Source of the DNA: Candidatus Gastranaerophilales bacterium
GTDB taxonomy: Bacteria > Cyanobacteriota > Vampirovibrionia > Gastranaerophilales > Gastranaerophilaceae
Assembly: GCA_944323925.1 (NCBI GenBank)
Contig: CALUUI010000005.1
Span: 1 to 64,000, forward strand
Reading direction: 5' to 3'
DNA length: 64,000 nt
Part shown: positions 44,590-52,543 of the stretch, piece by piece
Position numbering within the stretch: the first letter of the stretch is position 1
How the letters are laid out: each line of letters starts with the position of its first letter
Program-made: the position numbers and the translations under genes
Notes under the pieces: model-generated
The model's database searches: none
Told to the model about the DNA's origin: nothing
What the model saw: only the letters and a program-made list of their open reading frames with translations

Positions 44590-44883
44590 GTAATTAGGGG
44601 CAAATGTATTTAAGTAAATGTCTAAGGTTTACGAAAAACATATATCAACGACAATAATTTACAGAACTAAAATAAAAATATTCATTTTCTTTCCTTTCAC
44701 ATATCCAATGGGGTAATTATTAACTTATTACAAAGCAATCTTATACTTTTTTTTTAACCGGGCCCAAGAAATATTACGAAAACTTAACATCTTATCTACA
44801 AGCACTATTAGACAAGGCTTTTCAGACATTAAAAGCATTAAAAAACAATATTAATAGACATTTCATCCATAAAGATTTTAAAC
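44590..44883. other. Non-coding boundary between the phage module and gmk
   Basis: About 300 bases without a credible gene; short frames only. I see no tRNA, integrase remnant or obvious attachment-site core. AT-rich, with runs such as TTTTTTTTT (near 44750). If the module ever integrated by site-specific recombination, one boundary should lie here. Confidence 0.4.
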
Positions 44884-44912
44884 TTGAAAAGGCAAAATTT
44901 TTCAATTAAAAT
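44884..44912 (+). promoter_or_regulatory. Promoter of gmk
   Basis: TTGAAA (44884-44889), exactly 17 bases, TAAAAT (44907-44912), 21 bases before the ATG, with AGGATT as ribosome site. Confidence 0.55.
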
Positions 44913-44933
44913 TCATAAAAAAAAGGATTAAGA

Positions 44934-45488
44934 ATGAAAAGACTATATGTAATATCAGGCTCCTCAGGAGTAGGAAAAGGTACAATAATAAAAGAGTTTT
45001 TAAAACGAAACCCGAAGTATAAATTATCAGTATCCTCAACAACAAGAAAAAAACGTCCGGGCGAAAAAGAAGGTGAAAACTACTATTATATAAGTAAAGA
45101 AGAATTTGAAACCGGAATAACAAATGGAGAATTTATAGAATGGGCGGAGTTTTCAGGCAACTACTACGGAACTAGAAAATCAACAATAGAAGATGCTCTA
45201 AGCCGAGGAGAAAATCTAATCCTTGAAATAGAAACCCAAGGCGGACAGCAGATAAAGAAGTTATTACCCGATTCCGTATTGATATTTATTGCACCGCCAT
45301 CATTTGAAGAATTAAAGAAGCGATTAGAAGGCCGGAAAACTGAAGATGAAGCAACAATACAAAAGCGATTAAGTCAAGTAGAAAGAGAGAAAGAATCTTC
45401 AAAAGAATATGACTATATTGTAGTAAATGACGAAATTGAAAAAGCAGTAAAAAGAATAGAAGAAATCATTTCACAATCCGCAATATAA
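44934..45488 (+). CDS. gmk: Guanylate kinase
   Basis: Phosphorylates GMP to GDP. P-loop GSSGVGKGT (residues 9-17), the GMP-binding STTRKKRPGEKEGENYYYIS (about 40-59) and FIEWAEFSGNYYGT (about 72-85) are nearly textbook, and IFIAPPSFEELKKRL follows. At 184 residues the length is normal (usually 185-210). It is the first host gene to the right of the phage module. Confidence 0.95.
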   Translation: MKRLYVISGSSGVGKGTIIKEFLKRNPKYKLSVSSTTRKKRPGEKEGENYYYISKEEFETGITNGEFIEWAEFSGNYYGTRKSTIEDALSRGENLILEIETQGGQQIKKLLPDSVLIFIAPPSFEELKKRLEGRKTEDEATIQKRLSQVEREKESSKEYDYIVVNDEIEKAVKRIEEIISQSAI

Positions 45489-45490
45489 GA

Positions 45491-45519
45491 TTGACATGGT
45501 ATTTAAAATGATTTATCTT
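45491..45519 (+). promoter_or_regulatory. Promoter of the 97-residue gene
   Basis: Perfect TTGACA (45491-45496), exactly 17 bases, TATCTT (45514-45519), 28 bases before the ATG at 45548. Confidence 0.5.
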
Positions 45520-45547
45520 AAATGATATAAAGATAAGGGAATGCATT

Positions 45548-45841
45548 ATGTACAAACGTTGGTATGATAAAGATCCTGCAGTAAGTCTGGCAGTTAGTTT
45601 AATGAGGAATGCAAGTATTGAAAATCAATACAAGTATGCAGATTTTATAATTGAACAAGCGAAAAATTGTGGAGTAGTGCTAGATAGTAACCCTCTAACA
45701 GGAGCTTTCAATTATGTATTTAGACGTTGGTACGACAATGACAAGAAACTATCAGAAGCTCTTGAATATCTACAAAAGGCCCCTGTTGAAAGCCAAAAAG
45801 AAATAGCTCTTGATTTAATACATATTATTCAAGACTCGTAA
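45548..45841 (+). CDS. Hypothetical protein with internal duplication
   Basis: 97 residues built of two similar halves: YKRWYDKDPAVSLAVSLMRN with AS-IENQYKYADFIIEQ, and FRRWYDNDKKLSEALEYLQK with APVESQKEIALDLIHIIQ. Each half is a helix pair starting with RWYD(K/N)D. There is no signal peptide. Function unknown. AAGGGA precedes the ATG; the antiporter gene follows after eight bases, so the two are probably cotranscribed. Confidence 0.65.
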   Translation: MYKRWYDKDPAVSLAVSLMRNASIENQYKYADFIIEQAKNCGVVLDSNPLTGAFNYVFRRWYDNDKKLSEALEYLQKAPVESQKEIALDLIHIIQDS

Positions 45842-45849
45842 GAATAACA

Positions 45850-47154
45850 ATGGAAGCAATTATATTTAACCCTGTAATAATTTCAATAGTAGTACTCTGC
45901 ATAATGTGTATATGCAAAGTTAATGTTTTGCTGTCAATAATTGTTTCAGCGATTCTTGCAGGTTTACTTTCCGGCATGGATATAGAAACAATAATGCATA
46001 CATTTATAGCAGGCATGGGTGGAAATTCTGAAACTGCATTAAGCTATATACTACTTGGAACATTTGCTGCCGCAATGACCGATACAGGAATCACAGGAAT
46101 GCTTGGTAACACTATTTCAAAATATATAAAAGAAAATAAATATATGTTACTGCTAATAATAATGCTTCTAGCTATCGCATCACAGAACATTATACCGATA
46201 CATATAGCATTTATACCCATTTTAATTCCACCGCTGCTTGGTTTAATGAATAAGCTCAAACTTGACAGACGAGCAGTAGCCTGCACATTAGCCTTTGGAC
46301 TTAAAACTCCTTATATTACTATTCCTATTGGATTTGGATTAATCTTTCAAAATTTGATTAAAACAAGTCTAATAGATAATGGTTATATTGTAACGTCCTC
46401 ACAGGTCTGGAAATCCAATATTATTCTAGGAATAGGCATGACATTTGGCTTATTAACAGCAATTTTTATAAGTTACCGAAAACCAAGAGAATACAAAACA
46501 TCAAATAGCGAAATAAAATTAGCAACAGAAGAAAAATTTGGGAAAAAACAAATAATAATATTGGCAGCAATAATAGCAACATTTATAGTACAAATAATAT
46601 TCAAATCACTTCCACTAGGAGCCTTGGTTGGTTTAGGTATAATCTTTACACTGGGAGCGGTAAAACATCATAAAATGGATAACATACTAAATGAAGGAGT
46701 ATATCTAATGGGATATATCGCCTTTGTAATGTTAGTAGCATCAGGGTTTTCAGAAGTATTAAAAACGACAGGTGGAATAGATAGTTTTGTTAACACAATA
46801 ATTCCGCTTTTACCAGCAAACAAATTTATCATGTCATCAATCCTTCTTATTACGGGTCTGTTTGTAACAATTGGAATAGGAACGAGTTTCGGAACAATCC
46901 CAATATTAGCGGTACTATTTGTCCCTGTATTTATAAAAATGGGATTTACCCCGGCAGAGTCAATAATAATACTATCATCGGCAGCAGCCCTTGGAGATGC
47001 CGGTTCACCAGCATCAGACACAACACTCGGCCCCACTGCAGGTCTAAATGCGGATGGGCAACATAACCATATTTATGACACATGCATCCCGACTTTTCTG
47101 CATTACAACATCACTTTAATACTATTTGCTCTTATTGGTATAAGTATTTTTTAA
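45850..47154 (+). CDS. Na+/H+ antiporter family membrane protein
   Basis: 434 residues with about 11-12 membrane helices. IGTSFGTIPILAVLFVPVF, AAALGDAGSPASDTTLGPTAGLN and the early AILAGLLSGMDIETI correspond to the NhaC-like Na+/H+ antiporter family (PF13726-type). The conserved GDAGSPASDT is the likely ion site. Probably keeps pH or Na+ homeostasis at the inner membrane; the substrate could also be a metabolite. It starts eight bases after the 97-residue gene and has only a weak ribosome site. Confidence 0.82.
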   Translation: MEAIIFNPVIISIVVLCIMCICKVNVLLSIIVSAILAGLLSGMDIETIMHTFIAGMGGNSETALSYILLGTFAAAMTDTGITGMLGNTISKYIKENKYMLLLIIMLLAIASQNIIPIHIAFIPILIPPLLGLMNKLKLDRRAVACTLAFGLKTPYITIPIGFGLIFQNLIKTSLIDNGYIVTSSQVWKSNIILGIGMTFGLLTAIFISYRKPREYKTSNSEIKLATEEKFGKKQIIILAAIIATFIVQIIFKSLPLGALVGLGIIFTLGAVKHHKMDNILNEGVYLMGYIAFVMLVASGFSEVLKTTGGIDSFVNTIIPLLPANKFIMSSILLITGLFVTIGIGTSFGTIPILAVLFVPVFIKMGFTPAESIIILSSAAALGDAGSPASDTTLGPTAGLNADGQHNHIYDTCIPTFLHYNITLILFALIGISIF

Positions 47155-47277
47155 TTTATATACCAATTTACTAAAAAAAATAGGACTATCGGCTCATGCA
47201 CAAATGACCTAAATTTTGATATCTTAGACATATATTTTAATATTTTCAATTATATATATAGGTAATGAGAGGCGATA

Positions 47278-47484
47278 ATGCGAAAGACGAATGAAAATTT
47301 AACACAAAGGGAATTGGAAGTTTTAAGATTATGTGCAAAAGGTTACACAAACACCAAAATAGCAAATGAGCTAATGATAAGTAACCATACAGTAAAAGCT
47401 CATATAAGTAGTATTTTAGATAAATTAAAAGTATCCTGCCGATTATTAGCAGTAACGGTAGCAATACAAAAAGAAATATTATAA
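47278..47484 (+). CDS. Stand-alone LuxR-type HTH regulator
   Basis: 68 residues that are nothing but a LuxR/GerE DNA-binding domain: LTQRELEVLRLCAKGYTNTKIANELMISNHTVKAHISSIL, here seen in two parts, LTQRELEVLRLCAKGYTN and SNHTVKAHISSIL. There is no receiver or ligand domain, as in GerE. GAGAGG precedes the ATG. It lies 44 bases before the FliA-like sigma factor gene, so a shared regulatory role is possible. Confidence 0.85.
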   Translation: MRKTNENLTQRELEVLRLCAKGYTNTKIANELMISNHTVKAHISSILDKLKVSCRLLAVTVAIQKEIL

Positions 47485-47528
47485 AATCATATATATACAG
47501 GATGGTGTAAAACACACAATATTATAGA

Positions 47529-48377
47529 ATGGAACTAAAGTACCGGGACAGAGGGATGGAAGAATTCGACTTTAGTTCATACAATAAAATAAAGCGTGTA
47601 TCCAATGAAGAATTGGCTGAACTTTGGAATGCTTATTTTCAAGACAAGAGCAACAAAAAACTTCGTGATGCTCTAATATTGCAGTACATATATTTAACCA
47701 GATATGTAGCAAGTCGTGTAAAAATAGCGTTACCACCGACTTTTTCCTTTGAAGATATCTCAAGCTATGGTGTAGAAGGCTTAATTGATGCAATAGAAAA
47801 ATACAGTCCCAAGTATGGTGCCAGATTTGAAACCTATGCATTAGTAAGAATTCGTGGAAACATAATAGACAAAATTCGTTCTCAGGACTTTTTACCAAGA
47901 AGTGTAAGAAAGAAAATTAAAGACGTAAAAGAGGCTCAAGAAGAATTAAAGAAAAAATTCGGCAGAAACGCAACAACAAGCGAAATAGCAGAGTTTTTAG
48001 GATATGATAAAGAAAAAGTCGAACAAATTCTAGGAGAAGATACCGTTGTAACATCTTTATATGATAAGAAGATGTCCAATGATGAATCAATAGAAATAAT
48101 AGATACAATTCAAGATTATAATCAAAAAAATCCATCCGAAGAAGTCGAAGATAAAACAATCAAAGCGCAACTGGAAAATGCGCTGAAGCGATTACCAGAA
48201 CGTGAACGCACAATTTTGGTACTATACTATCACGAAAACATGACCCTAAAAGAAATTGGTGAAGCAATAAACATCTCTGAATCCAGAACATCACAGTTAC
48301 ATGCGCAAGCAATCATGAAACTTAAAAATCTGCTTAGTGAAAGTAGAGTTGAAAGACTTAAAAAAAGTATTTTATAG
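47529..48377 (+). CDS. RNA polymerase sigma factor, FliA/WhiG (sigma-28) family
   Basis: 282 residues. Region 2 with YIYLTRYVASRVK, FSFEDISSYGVEGLIDAIEKY and ETYALVRIRGNIIDKIRSQDF, region 3 with RNATTSEIAEFLG, and region 4 with LPERERTILVLYYHENMTLKEIG and SESRTSQLHAQAI, are in the FliA style. It would direct polymerase to flagellar, motility or development promoters, which suits the rod operon in this window. Two starts are possible, ATG 47529 or 47556 (GAGGG just before it); neither has an ideally spaced ribosome site. Confidence 0.85.
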   Translation: MELKYRDRGMEEFDFSSYNKIKRVSNEELAELWNAYFQDKSNKKLRDALILQYIYLTRYVASRVKIALPPTFSFEDISSYGVEGLIDAIEKYSPKYGARFETYALVRIRGNIIDKIRSQDFLPRSVRKKIKDVKEAQEELKKKFGRNATTSEIAEFLGYDKEKVEQILGEDTVVTSLYDKKMSNDESIEIIDTIQDYNQKNPSEEVEDKTIKAQLENALKRLPERERTILVLYYHENMTLKEIGEAINISESRTSQLHAQAIMKLKNLLSESRVERLKKSIL

Positions 48378-48414
48378 AGATTTAAAATTCGACAAAAGAA
48401 TAAATTATCTACAC

Positions 48415-48443
48415 TTTACCGATAAAAGTATTTGTTTTATAAT
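48415..48443 (+). promoter_or_regulatory. Promoter of glyS
   Basis: TTTACC (48415-48420), exactly 17 bases, TATAAT (48438-48443), 21 bases before the preferred ATG. The same TTTACC -35 recurs before fabI. Confidence 0.55.
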
Positions 48444-48464
48444 CAAAACCAATGAGGTATGATA

Positions 48465-50474
48465 ATGAGTAAATATTTATTAGAAATAGGTGTAGAGGAA
48501 CTACCATACAAATTTATTCCGTCAGCAATAGAGCAATTAAAGAACGGATTTAGCAAATTTTTAACAGAAAATAAAGTAACATATAATGATATAAAAGTTA
48601 TGGCAACGCCAAGACGATTGGCAGTAATAATATCAGGGCTATCAGAAAAGCAACCCGACATAGAAAAAATAATTAAAGGTCCAATAAAAAAAGTAGCGTA
48701 TAATGAAAGTGGTGAGCTATCCCCTGCAGGACTAGGATTCCTAAAGAAGAACGGGGTAACTAAGTCTGATATATATATAGAAAATGATTATATACATGCA
48801 AAAATAAAAATAGAAGGCAAAAAGACCGCAGATTTATTAAAAGACAATGTAGCTTCAATTGTATTAAAGTTACAAGGACCGCACTTTATGCGTTGGGGTA
48901 GCAATGACGAAAAGTTTTCAAGACCAATTCGTTGGATAGTTTCGATTTTGGATGATAAACAAATACCTATTACAATAATAGATAAAAGCTCTTCAAATAT
49001 AACAAGAGGCCATAGATTTTCAAAACAAGATATAGTAATAAACAATCCTGACGAATACATTGATAAATTAAAATCAGCACATGTTTATGTTGACCAAGAC
49101 GAAAGAAAAGCAAAGATAGTTTCTTTGGTAAAAAAAGAAGCAGATGAATTAAATGCAAAAGCAAATTACAGTGATGATTTATTAGAAGAAGTAACCTATA
49201 TTTGTGAATATCCTATTGCTGTAACTTGTGAGTTTGATAAAGACTTTTTAACAATTCCACAAGAAGTAGCTGTAACCGTTATGGAAGTTCACCAAAGATA
49301 CTTTGCATTATATGATAATAACAATAATCTTATTAACAAATTTGTAACCGTAACAAACTATATCGGAAATGAATTTGAGAATATAAGAGCAGGAAACTTA
49401 AGAGTAATAAAAGCCAGACTTGACGATGCAGTATTTTTCTTTAAAGAAGATACAAAGCGTCCATTGGAAAGCTACCTTGAGAATATAAAAGGAATAACTT
49501 TTCAAAAGGGCTTAGGTTCAATGTATGACAAGACTATGCGTTTAGTAAACTTGTCTGAATATTTAAGTAAAGAACTTAACATAAATGAAGAAGAAACTAA
49601 AAATACAAAGCGCGCAGCTCTATTATGTAAAGCAGACTTAGCAACCAATTTAGTATTTGAGTTTACAGAATTACAAGGATTTATTGGTGCAGATTACGCA
49701 AGAGTAAGCGGTGAAAATACCAAAGTTGTAGAAGGAATAAAAGAACATTACTTTCCGCTAAATGCCGAATCAGAAACTGCGAGCAGTATAGAAGGTCAAC
49801 TTGTAGGTATAGCCGATAAAATAGATACAATATGTGCTGTATTTGCCGGCGGCAAAAAGCCAACCGGCTCGTCAGATCCGCTTGGAGTAAGGCGTGCAGC
49901 ATTAGGAATTGTAAAAACAATTCTTGAGCACAACCTTAATATTGACTTGAACAAATTAATCAAGAAGACTTTAGAAATTTTACCTGTACAAAAAGACGGA
50001 TGCGAAGCTGATGTAGTAGAATTTATAACACAAAGGTTAATAATATTCTTATCGGATAATTATCCAAAGAATATTCTTGATGCGTGCGCATCAAACAATC
50101 CGCTCAGCGATATATGCGGATATTTAAAACGCGTTAAAACAGTTGTTAATATAAATAACCCTCTGTTAATAGAAAACGCAAACAGAGTAATTCGTATTTT
50201 AAAAAATGAAAAAATAGATACAGTTAAACCTGAATTATTTACAACAGATGCAGAAAGAGAATTGTACACAGCAATAAAAGAAGTTGATTTAAACGATTAC
50301 AACGAATATATAAGCTATTTAACTTCCCTAAATCCATACGTAGTAAAATTCTTTGACGATGTACTGGTAATGGATAAAGATGAATCAATAAAAAATAACA
50401 GAATAGGTCTTTTAACCAAATTAAAACAAGCGTATGAAAAATTGGCAGATTTTTCGAAGTTACAAAGTTTGTAA
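48465..50474 (+). CDS. glyS: Glycyl-tRNA synthetase beta subunit
   Basis: The tRNA-binding subunit of the bacterial alpha2beta2 enzyme. The start MSKYLLEIGVEELP is classical (LLxEIGxEELP), and VMATPRRLAVIISGL, GPHFMRWGSNDEKFSRPIRWI, FFKEDTKRPLESYLENIKGITFQ and FAGGKKPTGSSDPLGVRRAALGI are all family hallmarks. ATG 48465 is eight bases after GAGG; another ATG at 48459 is too close. 669 residues is normal. The alpha subunit gene glyQ is not adjacent in this window. Confidence 0.94.
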   Translation: MSKYLLEIGVEELPYKFIPSAIEQLKNGFSKFLTENKVTYNDIKVMATPRRLAVIISGLSEKQPDIEKIIKGPIKKVAYNESGELSPAGLGFLKKNGVTKSDIYIENDYIHAKIKIEGKKTADLLKDNVASIVLKLQGPHFMRWGSNDEKFSRPIRWIVSILDDKQIPITIIDKSSSNITRGHRFSKQDIVINNPDEYIDKLKSAHVYVDQDERKAKIVSLVKKEADELNAKANYSDDLLEEVTYICEYPIAVTCEFDKDFLTIPQEVAVTVMEVHQRYFALYDNNNNLINKFVTVTNYIGNEFENIRAGNLRVIKARLDDAVFFFKEDTKRPLESYLENIKGITFQKGLGSMYDKTMRLVNLSEYLSKELNINEEETKNTKRAALLCKADLATNLVFEFTELQGFIGADYARVSGENTKVVEGIKEHYFPLNAESETASSIEGQLVGIADKIDTICAVFAGGKKPTGSSDPLGVRRAALGIVKTILEHNLNIDLNKLIKKTLEILPVQKDGCEADVVEFITQRLIIFLSDNYPKNILDACASNNPLSDICGYLKRVKTVVNINNPLLIENANRVIRILKNEKIDTVKPELFTTDAERELYTAIKEVDLNDYNEYISYLTSLNPYVVKFFDDVLVMDKDESIKNNRIGLLTKLKQAYEKLADFSKLQSL

Positions 50475-50491
50475 TCTTTTGTATCAAACAC

Positions 50492-50520
50492 TTGCCAAAA
50501 CGTGAAAAAAGTAATACAAT
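50492..50520 (+). promoter_or_regulatory. Promoter of the zinc-ribbon gene
   Basis: TTGCCA (50492-50497), exactly 17 bases, TACAAT (50515-50520). The ATG at 50574 is 53 bases further on. Confidence 0.55.
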
Positions 50521-50573
50521 AGCGTAACGGGCAGAGATGTGGTAATAGCGCCTGTGAATTAGGAGAAAAGATC

Positions 50574-50867
50574 ATGTACCAAGATGAAACGCTTATTTGC
50601 GAAGATTGTTCAAAAGAATTTGTATTTACAGCAGGAGAGCAAGAGTTCTTTGCTGAGAAAGGGTTAACAAATAAGCCAAAACGCTGCCCTGAATGCAGAA
50701 AAGCAAAAAGACAACGCAACAGAAAGAAAATGTATGATGTAGTATGTGCAAGATGCGGAGTACAAACGAAAGTACCGTTTAAACCAAGAGGTGATAAAGA
50801 AGTACTTTGCAGGGATTGCTTTAATGCAGAAAATGCTCAACATCAAGAAGAACATACAGAGGAATAA
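50574..50867 (+). CDS. Zinc-ribbon protein (zf-trcl / CxxC family)
   Basis: 97 residues with two zinc ribbons. The first is LICEDCSKEFVFTAGEQEF ... PKRCPECRKAKR (the zf-trcl pattern), the second VCARCGVQTKVPFKPRGDK ... VLCRDCF. The KRQRN stretch between them is basic. Proteins of this type are common in Firmicutes and Cyanobacteria-like genomes and may bind RNA or DNA, but the function is unknown. AGGAG precedes the ATG; a terminator follows. Confidence 0.85.
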   Translation: MYQDETLICEDCSKEFVFTAGEQEFFAEKGLTNKPKRCPECRKAKRQRNRKKMYDVVCARCGVQTKVPFKPRGDKEVLCRDCFNAENAQHQEEHTEE

Positions 50868-50880
50868 ATAAAAATAACAT

Positions 50881-50916
50881 AAAAAAAAGCCTGAAGCATA
50901 AGCTTCAGGCTTTTTT
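50881..50916. terminator. Bidirectional intrinsic terminator
   Basis: A-run, GCCTGAAGC (50889-50897), four-base loop, GCTTCAGGC (50902-50910), T-run (50911-50916). It ends the zinc-ribbon transcript. Confidence 0.85.
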
Positions 50917-51004
50917 AGTACTAAGATATTTTTCTCTTGAATTAGAGCCATGTTCGGTCTACACTTAAGTTAAGTATTTAAAATAAATTTGAGAGGATAA
51001 AAAA

Positions 51005-52531
51005 ATGAAACGAGTTTTATTATGCATAATGGATGGTTGGGGAATTAGCAAAAACTTAACTCAATACGATGCAACGAAATTATCACACGCAGAAAACGTG
51101 CCCAAACTAATCTCAAACTACCCATCAATGGAAATCCATGCAGATGGAGAATATGTAGGATTACCTGACGGTCAAATGGGGAACTCTGAAGTTGGTCACT
51201 TAAATATCGGAGCAGGCAGAATTGTTTACCAAGATTTAACAAAGATAAATAAGAGTATAAGAGAAGGTAGCTTCTTTAAGAATGAAAAATTCTTAAATGC
51301 TATTGAACACGTTAAGAAAAACAATTCAGCACTTCACTTATACGGTCTTGTATCAACAGGCGGTGTCCACTCATCATTAGAACATCTTGAAGCATTAATA
51401 AAATTAGCAGCGGATAACGGCTTAAAGAAAGTATATGTACACGCATTTTTAGATGGAAGAGATACACCACCACAAAGTGCTTGTCAATATTTAGAAATAA
51501 TCGAAAACGAATTAAAGAAATACAACTTACCGCCAATCGCATCTGTAGTTGGAAGATATTACATAATGGACAGAGATAACAGATGGGAAAGAGTAGAAAA
51601 AGGATATAACTGTCTTGTTTTAGGTGAAGGCGAAAAAGCATCCTCAGCAATAGAAGCAGTTAAGAATTCATATGCAAACGGAGTAACCGATGAATTTGTA
51701 CTACCTGCAGCAATAGGCGGAGAGGAATCAAGAATCCACGATAATGATGCAATAATTTTCTTTAACTATCGTCCAGACAGAGCAAGAGAAATATCAAAAG
51801 CAATAAACTTCAAAGAGTTTGACGGTTTTGAAAGAAAGAAAGTTTTATCAAACATTTATTATGTAACAATGACAAGTTACGATGAAACCTTCACCTTCCC
51901 TGTAGCATTTGAAAAACAGCACTTAAACAACATTTTAGGTGATGTTTTGCAGGCAAACGGAATAAAGCAATTCAGAACAGCAGAGACTGAAAAATATGCG
52001 CACGTAACATTCTTCTTCAATGGCGGAGTAGAAGAACCACAAAAGGATGAAACAAGAGTTCTTGTAGCATCACCGAAGGTTGCAACCTATGATCTGCAAC
52101 CGGAAATGAGCGCTCCTGAAGTTTGTGAAAAGGTATTGGAAGCAATCGATAATCCAGAATACGGATTTATATTAGTAAACTTTGCGAACCCTGATATGGT
52201 TGGTCATACAGGAGTTTTAGAGGCTGCTGAGAAGGCTTGTAAAACTGTTGATATATGTGTTGGCAAAATTGCTGACAAATGTATAGAAAAAGGAATTACG
52301 ATGTTACTAACAGCAGACCACGGTAACGCAGAGGTAATGTATAATGAAGAAACTGGAAAACCTCATACAGCACATACAACAAACAAAGTTCCTTTTGTTG
52401 TAATAAATGCAGATAGAGAAATTAAACTCGAATCAGATGGTGCATTATGCAATATCGCACCAACCGTTCTTGACCTTATGGGTATAAAACAACCGGAAGA
52501 TATGGACTGTAATTCACTAATAAAACATTAA
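51005..52531 (+). CDS. gpmI: 2,3-Bisphosphoglycerate-independent phosphoglycerate mutase
   Basis: Interconverts 3- and 2-phosphoglycerate in glycolysis with two Mn ions. LCIMDGWGI gives the first metal site, DGQMGNSEVGHLNIGAGRIVYQ holds the catalytic serine (in NSEVGH), GRDTPPQSA, GRYYIMDRDNRWERV and the later NFANPDMVGHTG and LTADHGNAEVM give the rest. 508 residues is normal. GAGAGG precedes the ATG. A SNF2 helicase follows after 12 bases. Confidence 0.95.
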   Translation: MKRVLLCIMDGWGISKNLTQYDATKLSHAENVPKLISNYPSMEIHADGEYVGLPDGQMGNSEVGHLNIGAGRIVYQDLTKINKSIREGSFFKNEKFLNAIEHVKKNNSALHLYGLVSTGGVHSSLEHLEALIKLAADNGLKKVYVHAFLDGRDTPPQSACQYLEIIENELKKYNLPPIASVVGRYYIMDRDNRWERVEKGYNCLVLGEGEKASSAIEAVKNSYANGVTDEFVLPAAIGGEESRIHDNDAIIFFNYRPDRAREISKAINFKEFDGFERKKVLSNIYYVTMTSYDETFTFPVAFEKQHLNNILGDVLQANGIKQFRTAETEKYAHVTFFFNGGVEEPQKDETRVLVASPKVATYDLQPEMSAPEVCEKVLEAIDNPEYGFILVNFANPDMVGHTGVLEAAEKACKTVDICVGKIADKCIEKGITMLLTADHGNAEVMYNEETGKPHTAHTTNKVPFVVINADREIKLESDGALCNIAPTVLDLMGIKQPEDMDCNSLIKH

Positions 52532-52543
52532 TCAAGGAGAAAT

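Noticed and set aside
44590-44930. A tRNA or attachment site at the phage/gmk border
   Set aside because: No cloverleaf could be formed and no repeat shared with the left border was found by eye.
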